From positions 29,148,761 to 29,212,760 of the forward strand of contig JAVTVX010000012.1 of NCBI GenBank assembly GCA_033439265.1: a DNA stretch of 64,000 nucleotides, written 5' to 3'. This DNA comes from Dillenia suffruticosa (taxonomy: Eukaryota > Streptophyta > Magnoliopsida > Dilleniales > Dilleniaceae). Made by a program: the position numbers and the translations under genes. Of the stretch, positions 45,150 to 55,787 are shown one piece after another. The notes below the pieces were generated by a model. That model was not told the origin of the DNA, ran no database searches, and was given only the letters and a program-made list of their open reading frames with translations. How positions within the stretch are numbered: the stretch's first letter is position 1; the number at the start of each line of letters is the position of its first letter.

Positions 45150-45863
45150 ACAGTGACTGAGATCAGGAGTTTTCTTGGTCTAGCCGGGTATTACCGCAGA
45201 TTTGTAGAGGGCTTTTCTCGAATTGCTGCTCCGTTATCTAGATTGACGCGAAAAGGTGTCAAGTTTGTATGGGATGATCGTTGTGAGGTGAGCTTTCAGG
45301 AGCTCAAACAGCGATTGACGTCCGCTCCGATTCTAACCCTTCCCACGAGTAGTCGAGAGTATGTGGTGTACAGTGACGCCAGCAGGCAGGGATTGGGCTG
45401 TGTATTGATGCAGGATGGTAAAGTTATCGCCTATGCTTCGCGACAGCTAAAGAAGCATGAAGTGAATTATCCTACGCACGATTTGGAGTTGGCGGCCATA
45501 GTCTTTGCGCTAAAGATATGACGCCACTATTTATATGGGGTCACATGCAGAGTGTTTACAGATCACAAGAGTCTGAAATATCTGTTCACTCAAAGGGAGC
45601 TGAATTTGAGGCAGCGGAGATGGTTAGAGCTGCTAAAGGATTATGAACTCATCATTGACTATCATCCGGACAAGGCTAATGTAGTGGCTGATGCCTTGAG
45701 TCGGAAGTCGTCTTCCTCTTCTCCGACTACCGAGAGTACTTATCTCTCATGTTTATTGGGATTCCGAGTTTTGGGAGTCAGGTTGGCTAGTGATGATCAG
45801 GGAGCTATACTAGCCAGATTTGAGGTTCGGCCGAGTTTGCTCGACCGTATTAAGGAGCTTTAG
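45150..45863 (+). pseudogene. GYP3 RNase H
   Basis: Starts with the [20 protein letters not shown] connection, then [16 protein letters not shown] (first Asp), [20 protein letters not shown] (Glu), [14 protein letters not shown] (Asp). The frame is cut by a TGA at 45519 where TGG fits (KIWRHYLYG region). The tail continues through [14 protein letters not shown] and ADALSRKSS into the spacer before integrase, ending at TAG 45861. Active residues are conserved. Confidence 0.88.
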
Positions 45864-46541
45864 CAGAGTAATGAAGAGCTCTGAGGTATTTATGAGAAAG
45901 CCAGCAGAGGTGATATTGACTTTAGAGTTCACGAGGATAGACTGTTGGTTTTTTGAGATCGGGTATGTGTACCAGTAGATAGTGATCTTCGCAGGGCTAT
46001 TCTCGAGGAGGCCCATTCATCTGCCTATGCTTTATATCCCGGTAGTACTAAAATGTACCGCACCATCAGAGACAGTTATTGGTGGTCGGGTATGAAATGG
46101 GAAATTGCAGAATTTATTACTCGTTACCTTGTATGTCAGCAGATAAAGGCTGAGCATCAGCGTCCAGCTGGCACTTTGCAGCCCCTTCCCATTCCTGAGT
46201 GGAAGTGGGAGCATATCACGATGGATTTTGTAGTGGGATTACCGCGGACTTCGGCATAGCATGATGCTATTTGGGTGATAGTTGACCGACTTACTAAGTC
46301 CGCACACTTCATCCCGATTAGGAATGATTACTCACTTGAGGCGTTGGCACGCCTCTATATTGATATGATTGTGAGACTGCATGGGGTTCCAGTGTCAATA
46401 GTATCAGATTGAGACCCCAGATTTACATCCCGTTTTTGGCCCACTCTATAGGAGGCTTTGGGTACTAAACTGAATTTCAGCACAACGTATCACCTCCAGA
46501 CAGATGGTTAGTCAGAGAGAAGCATTCAGACTTTAGAGGAT
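45864..46541 (+). pseudogene. GYP3 integrase core
   Basis: Zinc-binding region: HSSAYALYPGSTKMYRTIR and then YWWSGM, ITRYLVCQQIK. GYP4 has MHPGS and ARCLVCQ at the same places, so one His and one Cys of the HHCC finger are replaced by Tyr here (C-to-T and G-to-A changes). Core: [10 protein letters not shown] (Asp), VSD-stop-DPRF (second Asp, with CGA to TGA after it), LQTDG then stop then SERSIQTLEDM (Glu). Stops at 46257, 46410, 46449 and 46509. Confidence 0.85.
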
Positions 46542-47264
46542 ATGCTTAGGGCATGTGTTATGGATTTCCGGGGGAGTTGGGATCGACATCTTCTGTTAGT
46601 GGAATTCTCCTATAATAATAGCTATCAGGCGAGTATTGACATGCCACCTTACGTGGCATTGTATGGGAGGAAGTATCGTACCCCGTTGTGCTGGGATGAG
46701 GTTGGTGAGCGACGACTCACCGATGTTGAGCTGGTAGAGGAGACAAAGGAGAAAGTGAGGATTATGCGTACACGGATGAAAGCCGCCCAGGATAGACAGA
46801 AATCCTATGCAGATCGTAGGCGGCAACCTCAAGAGTTTACTGTGGGAGACATGGTATTCTTAAAGATATCTCCCTTGAAGGGAGTCATTCGATTTGGGCA
46901 GCGAGGGAAGTTGAGTTCCAGGTATATTGGGTCTTTCCGTATTCTTGAGAGGGTCGGAAGTGTAGCATATAAATTGGAGCTGCCAGCAGACCTATCGCGT
47001 ATTCACGATATATTTCATGTCTCAGTACTTAGGAGATATCAGCTAGATCCCTCACACATTTTAGAGGCTCCGCCAGTTGAGTTTCGAGAGGACTTGAGCT
47101 TAGCTGTCCAGCCCGTGACTATTTTGGATCGACAGGTTAGAAAGCTACGGAACAAAGAGATTCCCCTTGTTAGAATTTTGTGGAGGAGCGACCAGGTCGA
47201 GGAACAGACCTGGGAGCCTGAGGAAACCATGAGAAGACAACACCCCCAACTTTTCTCTGTATAG
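46542..47264 (+). pseudogene. GYP3 integrase C-terminus and chromodomain
   Basis: An open frame of 240 codons. After the core end ([30 protein letters not shown]) it has the GPY/F-type integrase module: DRRRQPQEFTVGDMVFLKIS, KLSSRYIGSFRILERVGSVAYKL (family GPFRIL; Ser replaces Pro). It then has a chromodomain at about residues 180-235: ILDRQVRKLRNKEIPLVRIL, WRSDQVEEQTWEPEE, HPQLF. The chromodomain is thought to steer integration toward heterochromatin in chromoviruses. Confidence 0.88.
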
Positions 47265-47297
47265 TTTCTTTTAGTCTCGAGGACGAGACTTGTTTTT

Positions 47298-47311
47298 AAG
47301 GGGTTAGAAAA
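47298..47311 (+). other. GYP3 polypurine tract
   Basis: AAGGGGTTAGAAAA adjoining the right LTR start. Confidence 0.75.
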
Positions 47312-47370
47312 TGTAATACCCAAATAAAAAAAAAGGAAAAATAAAAATTAGGGCTTAAAGCCCTAATTTT

Positions 47371-47408
<38 letters not shown>

Positions 47409-50041
47409 TCTCTCCCCCTCTTTCTTCTCTCTTCTCCCGATCTCCCCGTCGCCGTGTCTCTTCCTTTCCCGCTGCCGCCGCTAGCACCGTCGTTCGCCAC
47501 CGCACCCAGCCGCCGTTGCTCATTCCTCCTCATGCGAGCGCGTTAGCCGCAGCGCCTTCCTCCTTCGCCGAGCGCGATCGCAGCCACCACTCGGTCCCTC
47601 CGCCGCGAAGATCGCCGCGTGCCACCCACAGCCGCTACAGCTCCACCCTCTCGCGAGCGAACCGCTGCAGCTCCTCCTTGCACGAGTGCCGCTACACTCT
47701 CCTTCGTGTGACCGCGCGCTCTCCTGAGCCCGAGCGCACACAGCGAGAGCCAGCGCGTGAGCTCAGCGCGCAAGCAGCGCGTGACCCCAGCGCGCCTCTG
47801 CACGCTCCTACACGAGCACCAGAGCACTCTTGCACGCCTCTGCATGAGCCCCTACGCGCCTCCAGCAAGCCCCAGCACGAGCTAATGCGCACTCCAGCGC
47901 GCTATCCATTGCTCGAGCGCGCCCTAGCATGAGCGCGAGCGCTCCAACGCGTGACCCATTGCGCGAGCGCTCGATTCAGCTCACGAGCGCAAGCCGTAGC
48001 CACTGTGGCCCAGTCCGGCCCGCGGCCCACCAGACCCATTAGGCCCGCAAGCCCACCTGGCCCGCCAGCCCATCAGCCCGCGGCCCACTGCCCGTGACGG
48101 CCCGTGACAGTCCGTGAGCCTCTGCGAAGGTAAATGACTCTAAGTTTCGATTTTCACACTTGGGTTTCGAAATTCTTTAGTAATTGGATTTAAATTGTTC
48201 GCAATTGTTTCAAATTTGGAAACATTCAGGTTTTAGACCAAATCAACGGGCGAACGAAAGCTAGATCCGAGATCCGAGAAATCCTAGGTGAGAGAAATGA
48301 AATCTCTTTAACCTTTGGATAAACTTTGTCAAATTAGGTAGTATTAGTTGGTTTTAAATTCGAATTTAGTTTGATTTTAATTTTGTTATTTACTTATAAA
48401 TAGAATGAAATTGATGACATTTGAATATGTTTATAAATTGAGGAATTTAGGGTTTGTACGAATTTAAGGAAAATGATAAACCCTGATAATAGTCAAAATC
48501 TGATAAAAATCGTGATGATTGATTAGGTTGGCTATTTTGGTGATTCGATTGAGGGGAGCATTGCTTTACGTATTGTGCTTTTATTGGGGAGTGCGCTATC
48601 CTCCCCAAAAAAATGGTGAGTGGGATTTATTTCAATACTTTTGTTTAATATGTAAACTCTGTTTTATAACATTTTGATGAATGTGCATGATTTGTCGTAT
48701 GTTTGAAATGTTTTGACTGTTTTTAAAATTGATTTTTGTGAACCGATGGAGTGTCCAAAAACTGTGTTGAATTATGAAATTATGTATCCATGTGGTTGAA
48801 ATGCATAATGTGCCATTTTATGCTAGATGTTGCATTTGATTTGTAAACCTGATTTCGGCACATTTTTTTTTATGCGATATTGATTTTAGTCTTGAGGGCT
48901 TTGGATTGTATTGTTCCGTAGCTACGAAGGACACCATGAGAGACGCTTTGGTGGCATCTGGATATGCCTAGGCCTGGGGTATCCCACGAGTTGTCGTGAT
49001 TTGATTATCGACACAGTACTAGCCAGGTTGAACCCAAAAGGGAGAGGATTTGGATTTGGATTTTGATATCCTCTCCAAGTCTAGCACCTGAACGAGCTTC
49101 GTCGCCAATGCCGGGGTAGAGAGCACTTTAAATAAATAAACTTGCATATAACACCTCCGGTACGCTTGTCATAGGTCGCGGTAGACCTCTGCCAGGACAT
49201 TTTCGATAGGCAGCTCTATGATTTTAATGACAGTGCTTTGGATGTATATTTGACTTGATAATGCAGGCAAATGACATATTGTTGAAATGAAAAGCATAAT
49301 GATGTGAAAGATGATTTGTATACTTGTGTTTTGACACTCCAGCTTCACACTCCATATTTGACGATTGCATTGACCCACTCACTCACTGGTATTCTTCCCC
49401 GAGTACTCACCCTTCATTTCCCTTCATGTTTCAGAGATAGTGTTTGGCAAGGAGCATTGCTTTTAGGATGGTTAGTATCATTGGGAGATTTGACCTGGAT
49501 CTGAGGAGTTATTGTATATTTCCACTGCAATTTCGTGAGTTAGTAATTGTATTGGTGATGTATATGTATTATGAGATTGATAGACGACCATTGTATAATT
49601 CTGGGATGACTGTATAAATATGGACATGTCATTGCACAACATGGAATTGAGGCATTTCTGGATTAATGTGTAAATATTTGGGAATGTGTCATGTCTTAGA
49701 AGTGTCCACTAGGATCGCTCGGTGCCTCTTCTAAATCACAGGAGGGGCAACTGGCGGCTGTCCATGCCTTTGACGGGGGCATGGCAGTAGATGTCTGTGG
49801 CTAGGTTATTAGAAATTTTTATAGCCTTAGGTTATCTGGATGTCGGCTATGAGATTGGTCGATTTTGGAGAGGTCAGGATGGCCATTTGATTTTAATACA
49901 GGATGATTGTGTTTTATACATGGTAAATTGTACTTGGGAAACCTCCGAAATATGAGGAGATTCTGTTCGATTTTCTGTAAAAATACAGTCAGCATTCAGG
50001 ATAATGGGCGGCTGTTCACGATCTCGGTTCGGGGCGTGACA
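47312..50041 (+). repeat. GYP3 right (3') LTR
   Basis: 2730 bp, starting TGTAATACCC and ending GGGGCGTGACA, same blocks as the left copy. Donor-like site at 48130, acceptor-like ATGTTTCAG ending at 49434, hairpin CTGTAAAAATACAG near 49975-49988. TSD aatca follows. Confidence 0.9.
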
Positions 50042-50046
50042 AATCA

Positions 50047-50952
50047 CTTGTTTAAGAAGAGCTTCTAGATCCTTAATAGTAGAAAAAGGGGAAGATGACT
50101 CACTAGAGGAAGTAGCAGCAGCAGCAGCAGCAACAATGGTAGAGGATCCAGGTTTAGAGGAAGACTTGGATTTCGTCAAATCCCCTTTAGGACAAGATGG
50201 GTGAATTGGACAATTTTCCAAAATACGTCCATGTCTATGACAATTCTTACAAAAGGTAGATCCAAAGTTGGAGCGGGGCTGAGTGATTGCAAAAGCAACT
50301 TCTGATGAATGAGGTTTGAATAAACTAAGACGAGTTTCCTCAAATAGAATTTCTTTAATCGTAGCATCCAAAGTGGGCAATGGAGCACGATGTAACAGAG
50401 CAGCATGTACTGATTCATATTTAGGACGAAGTGCCATAAGGACTTGAATGAAACGAAGATGATCATCATTGATTTTAGCTTAGGATAACTGATTCCATAC
50501 AGGTTGAATGATAGCAAGAAAGTCATTAACTAACAGTCCCGACTCTTGCTTAAGACTATTTAGAGTAGTGAGCAACTGATAATAATGTGCAAAATCAGTA
50601 GTTTTATACCTATTAGACAAAAAATCCCAAATTTCTTTTGCAGTATCAAAGTCAGCAAACTGAATATGAATGGATGAAATAGATGTGTTGCAAAACCAAG
50701 TAATGATATGATGATTTTTGCTATCCCAATCCCAATCCTCAAGACTTTCAGCATATGTCGCATCATTTTCATTTGTATCACGAATTGGTTTCATAATATC
50801 ATCGGTAATAATATGTCAAAGTTTATGTCCAATTAAAAAACTTTTCATACGTTGAGACCACAATATATAATTAGAGCCATCCAGGATAGTACAAATAGGA
50901 CGAGAAACTTCAGATTTGTCTATATCAAGATACCGAAAAGAAGAACCAGACA
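50047..50952 (-). pseudogene. COP2 gag
   Basis: ATG at 50952 (MSGSSFRYLDIDKSEVS), then LDGSNYILWSQRMKSFLIG, the WF--W capsid start of copia gag. Next pieces at 50794-50480 (FDTAKEIWDFLSNRYKTTD) and 50437 down (LRPKYESVHAALLHRAPLP, EILFEETRL). A stop separates them near 50480, and frames change at about 50800. The zinc knuckle reads CKNCHRHGRILENC: the third ligand His of CX2CX4HX4C is Arg. The coding sequence stops at the GYP3 insertion (50042). Confidence 0.85.
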
Positions 50953-51090
50953 TAAACAAAAAAAATAATTCAGAGAGAAATAAATAAATAAACTGACTAA
51001 CCAGAGCTACCAATCGGGTCACAAATCAATTGTGACAATGAGAGCAAGAGACAGAAACAAATTGATAACTCGAAAACCTAGAGAGAGCAG

Positions 51091-51103
51091 GGCTCTGATA
51101 CCA
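51091..51103 (-). other. COP2 primer-binding site
   Basis: On the minus strand TGGTATCAGAGCC starts exactly at the end of the 5' LTR (TTACA|TGG). Perfect tRNA-iMet type. Confidence 0.9.
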
Positions 51104-51314
51104 TGTAAGTGAAATACTAATTGTATTTCTTTCTAATGATATTGTACAAGTCAATATAACTTACATATATACACATCAATCTAGTAAAAATAGGAAAAAG
51201 AATCAAGAGGTCAACCGAGTTACAATAGGAAAGAGAATAATAGAGAATAATGGGTAATAGACTAAAATACATAATTGAATGCTACTTATGTGTCTAAATC
51301 TATGCACATTAACA
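51104..51314 (-). repeat. COP2 5' LTR
   Basis: 211-bp copy of 35823-36033 with about 12 differences, mostly transitions. Followed by TSD ttttt. Confidence 0.9.
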
Positions 51315-51579
51315 TTTTTAAAAGTAGTCAATCTCTACTCATAAATTGTTTATGTCTTTCAACAAAACAAAAAAACAAAAAACAAAAATAAAAAGGGTGA
51401 GGCATATGTGACAAGTATTTTCAAAGTACTTTGGAAAAAAAAGGAGCCAAAGTTTGCTATTCATTTAGGGATAAAGAATGAAATAAATGATCATTACAAG
51501 ATGTGATTTATTGTTTGAAAATAAAGGAATAAAGAACAAAACAATGATAGATGAAAATGTCACAAAGGAATTCAAAACC

Positions 51580-52822
51580 CTAATTCATTTGATTTTCTTG
51601 ATCCGAGTCTTCATCAGAGGAAGGGTCACTAAGTGGGGAAGGAAGATCATCTTCAACTCTTGTGGGCTCATCCCATTTGCCATACTCATTGTAAACAAGC
51701 CCCTTGTTAGAAAATTGGCCCCAATTATCAGGAATTTTAACCACTTTGATCAACATATCAGTACTCTTATTTATCAACGCAAGATTTCTTTTGGCATCCT
51801 TTCGAAACTCTAATTTTAAACTACGATATCCATCTACAAGGTGAAGATATACCTCAAGACTATGAAATCCCACTAGATTGAACTCATGTTTTACAAAGGG
51901 AGACTTAGCGATATTAACTTGCAATTCAACCCAACATGTGCATAAGTCCAATGCAAATTTTGAGCAATCGATCTACCAACCTTGTTTCGGATCATGGCGT
52001 TCATAAGTCCAAATCCTGGCACCTTTGGAACCATATCAGGCTTATTCACAACTCGTAACACTTTCATGCCAATTTTATCAAGCTTATCTCGAAAAGCAAT
52101 ATTTCCTACCCTTGGTCCAGCAAAGGTGATAGCAATAACAGGAATATCATTGCCGAAAGTGGTTGCAGCTTCATGGGCATTTAGGAGAGCCAATGCACCA
52201 CCCCAGCTATGACCCGTGATTGTGAGGCTCACTTCTTCTCCCTTTTCTTTATAAGAGCTCACGAGGTTTTTAAGCTCTTTCATTACTTGCTGGGAGTCAC
52301 TTTTTTTGCTGTATTTGCTAGACTTGCTCTTGGCTGTGTAAACGCGCAAGAACCCTTGTTCAACCTTAACATTCCCTTCCCCAAGAGGTGTTAGTTGGAC
52401 CTTAACATTTTGAATCCACTCAGCCGGGGCTATTGTCCCTCGCCATGCAACCACAATGTCTCTTCTTCCAAGGCTTTCTGAATCATCATCGGTGCTGACA
52501 GCAACGTAGCCCATCCAATTAGATTCCTTGCTCCATGCTGAGTCTGCAAGCGAGGTCTCTAGCCAATGAAGCATGACTATGTCAGACATGGCATAAATGT
52601 ACGTAACTTTGTAACCATGTCTTGTAAGATAAAGCTTGTATAATTGTTACTCCCACAATATTTGGAGCACGTATCAAAGTCAAAAGAATCATAAGCTACT
52701 TGTGAAAATTCTCCATACTTGACGATTTCTCGTCTTAGTGATGGATCAAGCGGCTCAAGAAGATTTTCCCAATGGTTTGAACCATGCAGCTCTCGCCATC
52801 TTGATGAAATGTTTTCCTTCAT
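51580..52822 (-). pseudogene. phospholipase A1-II-like lipase gene with two frameshifts
   Basis: Class II phospholipase A1 enzymes of plants (DSEL/DAD1-related) release fatty acids from the sn-1 position of phospho- or galactolipids, usually in the cytosol. ATG at 52822 (MKENISSRWRELHGSNHW, LLEPLDPSLRREIVKYGEFS), typical N-terminus. A one-base shift occurs near 52640, before RHGYKVTYIYAM. The lipase core has VVAWRGT, the nucleophile motif ITGHSWGGALA (GHSWG), Asp in NKPDMVPK, and His in WTYAHVG. A second one-base loss after AHVG (near 51935) shifts into the C-terminal frame: VELQVN, FHSLEVYLHLVDGY, the LINKSTDML segment and the NWGQFSNKGLV segment, stop at 51580. About 413 codons, full family length, no intron. 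All three catalytic residues are kept, so decay is recent. Upstream sequence is COP3. Confidence 0.85.
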
Positions 52823-52828
52823 GGACAC

Positions 52829-53755
52829 ATGTTGAGTATGATCGCTTCTCTTAAGAGTATGGGGGAGTCAATGTCTGACGAGCTTTAGGTGCTGGGTGTG
52901 ATCCAGTCTTTGCCTGACTCCTGGGATGTGGTTAAGACCTATCTCACACACACTGAGAGTATTCGTACTTTCAAAGATGTGAGTAGGCATTGTGAGCTCG
53001 AGGAGGAGCGCCAGGAGGTTGTGAGGTCCACTTCTACTCATGTTAACATCGCGGAGTCGAGCAAGGGCTCCCGAGGGATCAAGCGCAAGTGGCGCAAACA
53101 TGAGAAGAAGCCCAAGGGCCAAGTCAAGAAGAAGCAATCTGTCAAAATCGACAACAAAGGACAGAAAAGCAAGAAGAAGGAGCTCGACAAGAGCAAGGTC
53201 CAATGCTACGTATGTGGCAAGCATAGGCATTTCGCACGCGAGTGTGGCGAGCGAAAGGTAAGTCCTTCTTCTTTATATGGTCTGAGTTATGTGTCATCTA
53301 CTATGATACTCACTAACTCTTCTCCTTTGTGGATTGTAGACTCAGGAGCCACGGACCATGTAGCTCGTGACAGGAGCGCATTTGTAGAATTTCGCCGTTT
53401 GAGTCCACATGCAAGAAGGCTATATGTGGGGAACGGAGCATTTGTGGAAGTAAGAGAGATTGGCACATGCAAGCTGATGTTTCGTAATGGCCAACCCCTA
53501 TATCTACATGACGTATTGTATGCTCCTGAGATTCGGCGGAATCTCATTTCTGTTCATTGTTTAGACCAGTTGGGATATTCTGTTTTGTTGGGAAACTCTA
53601 AAGTGTTCATTTACAATGAGAACAGTCTTTTGATTTATTTTGGTTTAGTCCATGAGGGATTTTATGTACTGGATTATATTCCATGTTATGAAAATATTCC
53701 TTCATCTCCTATTGCCTTTGCATCTGATAGTGTTGTGGATGATGTGTTTGTATGA
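52829..53755 (+). pseudogene. COP3 gag and protease
   Basis: Gag segment LSMIAS, stop at about 52886 (CAG to TAG), VLGVIQSLPDSWDVVKTYLT, HCELEEERQE, a Lys-rich stretch, then the zinc knuckle CYVCGKHRHFAREC (CX2CX4HX4C) at about 53205-53246. Protease: LWIVDSGATDHVARDR with intact DSG at about 53336, then YVGNGAFVEVREIGTC and LHDVLYAPEIRRNLISV. A TGA at 53753 stands where a Trp codon fits in the WHSRLGH motif. Confidence 0.87.
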
Positions 53756-54283
53756 CATAGCAGACTTGGCCACATAGGGCAAGAGAGGATGACCCGGTTA
53801 GCTACGAGTGGCTTGTTAGGCCTACTAACCAAGGTCCAGTTGCCCGTGTGTGAGTTTTGCCTTGCGGACAAAGCTACTAGAAAACCATTTGGGAAAGCAA
53901 TGAGAGCTGGGACTCCATTGCAATTGGTCCATTCCGATATCTGCGGACCAATGAATGTGAAAGCTAGAAACGGAGCCGTATACTTTATTACATTCATTGA
54001 TGATTACACGCGTTTCGGTTACGTCTACCTGATTTCGCATAAGTCTGAGGCACTACAGTACTTTATGAGATTTATAAGCGAAGTTGAGAATCAGCTAGAC
54101 TTGAGGGTGAAAACCCTTAGAACCGATCGATGGCGCGAGTATTTATCGGAACAATTTAAAGAGCTCTGTTTCGATAAAGGTATTACGAGACAGCTGACTA
54201 TTCCTGTCACTCCTCAGCAGAACGGAGTAGCTGAGAGAAGGAATAGGACTCTTTTAGAGATGGTGAGGTCGATGATGGCGTAG
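53756..54283 (+). pseudogene. COP3 integrase core
   Basis: HSRLGHIGQERM and CEFCLADKA give the HHCC finger. First Asp: LVHSDICGPMNVKARNGAVY. Then FIDDYTRFGYVYL. Second Asp region: LRTDRWREYLSEQF, where families have DRGGEY, so two small residues are bulky here. Glu region: PQQNGVAERRNRTLLEMVRS (VAE) intact. TAG at 54281, again a CAG change. Confidence 0.87.
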
Positions 54284-54905
54284 GCCAATTTACCCATCTC
54301 CCATTGGGGGGATGCGTTATTGACTGCAGCTTACGTCCTTAACCGTGTCCCAACAAAGTCCGTAGTCAGCACCTCGTACGAGCTTTGGATAGGGAGACAG
54401 CCTGATCTTAGCCTTTTGAGACCATGGGGTTGTGCCGCGTATGTTTATGATTTCTTGCACAAATATGGCAAGTTAGGCCCATGAGGAAAGAAGTGTATCT
54501 TTCTTAGATACTCTGAATACTCCAAGGGATATGTGTTCTTAGAAGAACATACGGACGGCACAGTGACTGAGATAGAGTCTTGTGATGCCACGTTTCTCGA
54601 AAATGATTTTCTTAAAAGAGGTGAAATCGATCGAGAAATCGCCTTCTATGAGATGGATGAATCTGACGGCTCAGCCGAACCCAGCGACGGGACTAAAGAA
54701 CCTGATATGGATCTTGGTCCTAGTGGGAGTGTTCCATCTGAAGGTGCAATGGCTCTGCCTCCTCGTAGGAGTAGTCGGGGACACGTACCACGTCGTCACT
54801 TCCCGATTGAGGATGAGATCCTAATTGTTACTCTCGAAGATGATGAGGAGCCAAACACATTCTATGAGGCTCTTGAGGTCCTGCCAAGGACCGATGGTTA
54901 GAGGC
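54284..54905 (+). pseudogene. COP3 integrase C-terminus and acidic linker
   Basis: ANLPISHWGDALLTAAYVLN, NRVPTKSVVSTSYELW, then a TGA near 54482 in LGP-stop-GKKC. The downstream frame (54533-54901) carries EEHTDGTVTEIES, NDFLKRGEI and an acidic linker DESDGSAEPSDGTKEPDMDL, then RRSSRGHVPRRHFPIEDE. A shift at 54900 leads to the reverse transcriptase frame. Confidence 0.82.
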
Positions 54906-54906
54906 C

Positions 54907-55787
54907 ATGAAGGAAGAAATGGAATCAATGAGAGTCAACGGGGTCTGGGAACTAGTTGACCCGCCTGAGAAAAGAAAGGCCATTGGGAACAAGTGGGTTC
55001 TCAAAATCAAGAGGAAGGCCGATGGATCGATCGAGAGGTATAAGGCCCGTCTTGTAGCCAAGGGTTACACACAGACAAAGGGCATTGACTATGAGGAGAC
55101 ATTCTCCCCAGTAGTCAAGTTTACATCGATCCGTTTGTTTTTGGCGATTGTCGCAAGCATGGATCTGGAGTTACACTAGATGGACGTTAAGACCGCTTTC
55201 CTTAACGAAAATTTGGATGAAGAGGTCTACATGGAACAACCCTCGGGATTTGTTCTAGTAGGTCATGAGGACAAGGTCTGTTGACTTCGGAAGTCGATAT
55301 ATGGCCTAAAACAGTCATCTAGGCGGTGGTATCTAAGATTTCACGAGGCGGTGATATCTTATGGTTTTAGCATAGTCGAGAAGGATCATTGTGTCTATCT
55401 GATACGGGTGATAATTCATTTGTGATCCTGTCATTGTATGTTGATGACAAAATGTTGGCTGGGAACAACATTGAGTATATAAAGACTATCAAAACATGGT
55501 TGTCATCTAACTTTGACATGAAAGACATGGGTGAAGCTGAGTTCATCCTTGGAGTTAAGATCATGAGGGATCGTTCGAGAAGAATGTTGGCTCTTTCACA
55601 AGAGACATACATTAGAAAAATTCTCGAACGTTTTGGGATGAGTGATTGTAATCCCATAGATACTCCGATTGCCAAAGGTGAAGGCCTGAGCCTGGAAATG
55701 TGCCCTAAAACTCAGGATGAAGTGAGGGAAATGAGTAAAGTACCTTACTCCAGTGCGGTGGGAAGCCTAATGTACGCAATGTTGTGA
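54907..55787 (+). pseudogene. COP3 reverse transcriptase
   Basis: [60 protein letters not shown], then TAG (CAG site) and MDVKTAFLNENLDEEVYMEQ; TGA (CGA site), LRKSIYGLKQSSRRWY. A shift near 55390 precedes SFVILSLYVDDKMLAGNN with the catalytic YVDD. Then DMKDMGEAEFILGVKI and the LALSQETYIRKILERFGM block, VPYSSAVGSLMYAML, TGA at 55785. Confidence 0.87.

Larger units (their letters stand above)
39115..50041 (+). mobile_element. GYP3: near-complete Ty3/gypsy chromodomain element
   Basis: 10,927 bp with LTRs 39115-41878 and 47312-50041. TSD aatca at 39110-39114 and 50042-50046. Order: primer site, gag with zinc knuckle, protease, reverse transcriptase, RNase H, integrase, chromodomain, polypurine tract. 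Integrase after RNase H and the C-terminal chromodomain place it among plant chromoviruses; the large LTRs and domain set resemble the Tekay/Del lineage, which I infer rather than prove. The frame is broken by a dozen or so stops. It inserted into COP2 between gag and protease. Confidence 0.92.
35823..51314 (-). mobile_element. COP2: Ty1/copia retrotransposon split by GYP3
   Basis: LTRs of 211 bp at 35823-36033 and 51104-51314, both ending in TG/CA. TSD ttttt at 35818-35822 and 51315-51319, though the left flank is a longer T run. Removing GYP3 and one aatca copy leaves about 4.56 kb, a normal copia size. The domain order on the minus strand is gag, protease, integrase, reverse transcriptase, RNase H. 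About a dozen differences separate the two LTRs by eye. Confidence 0.9.
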
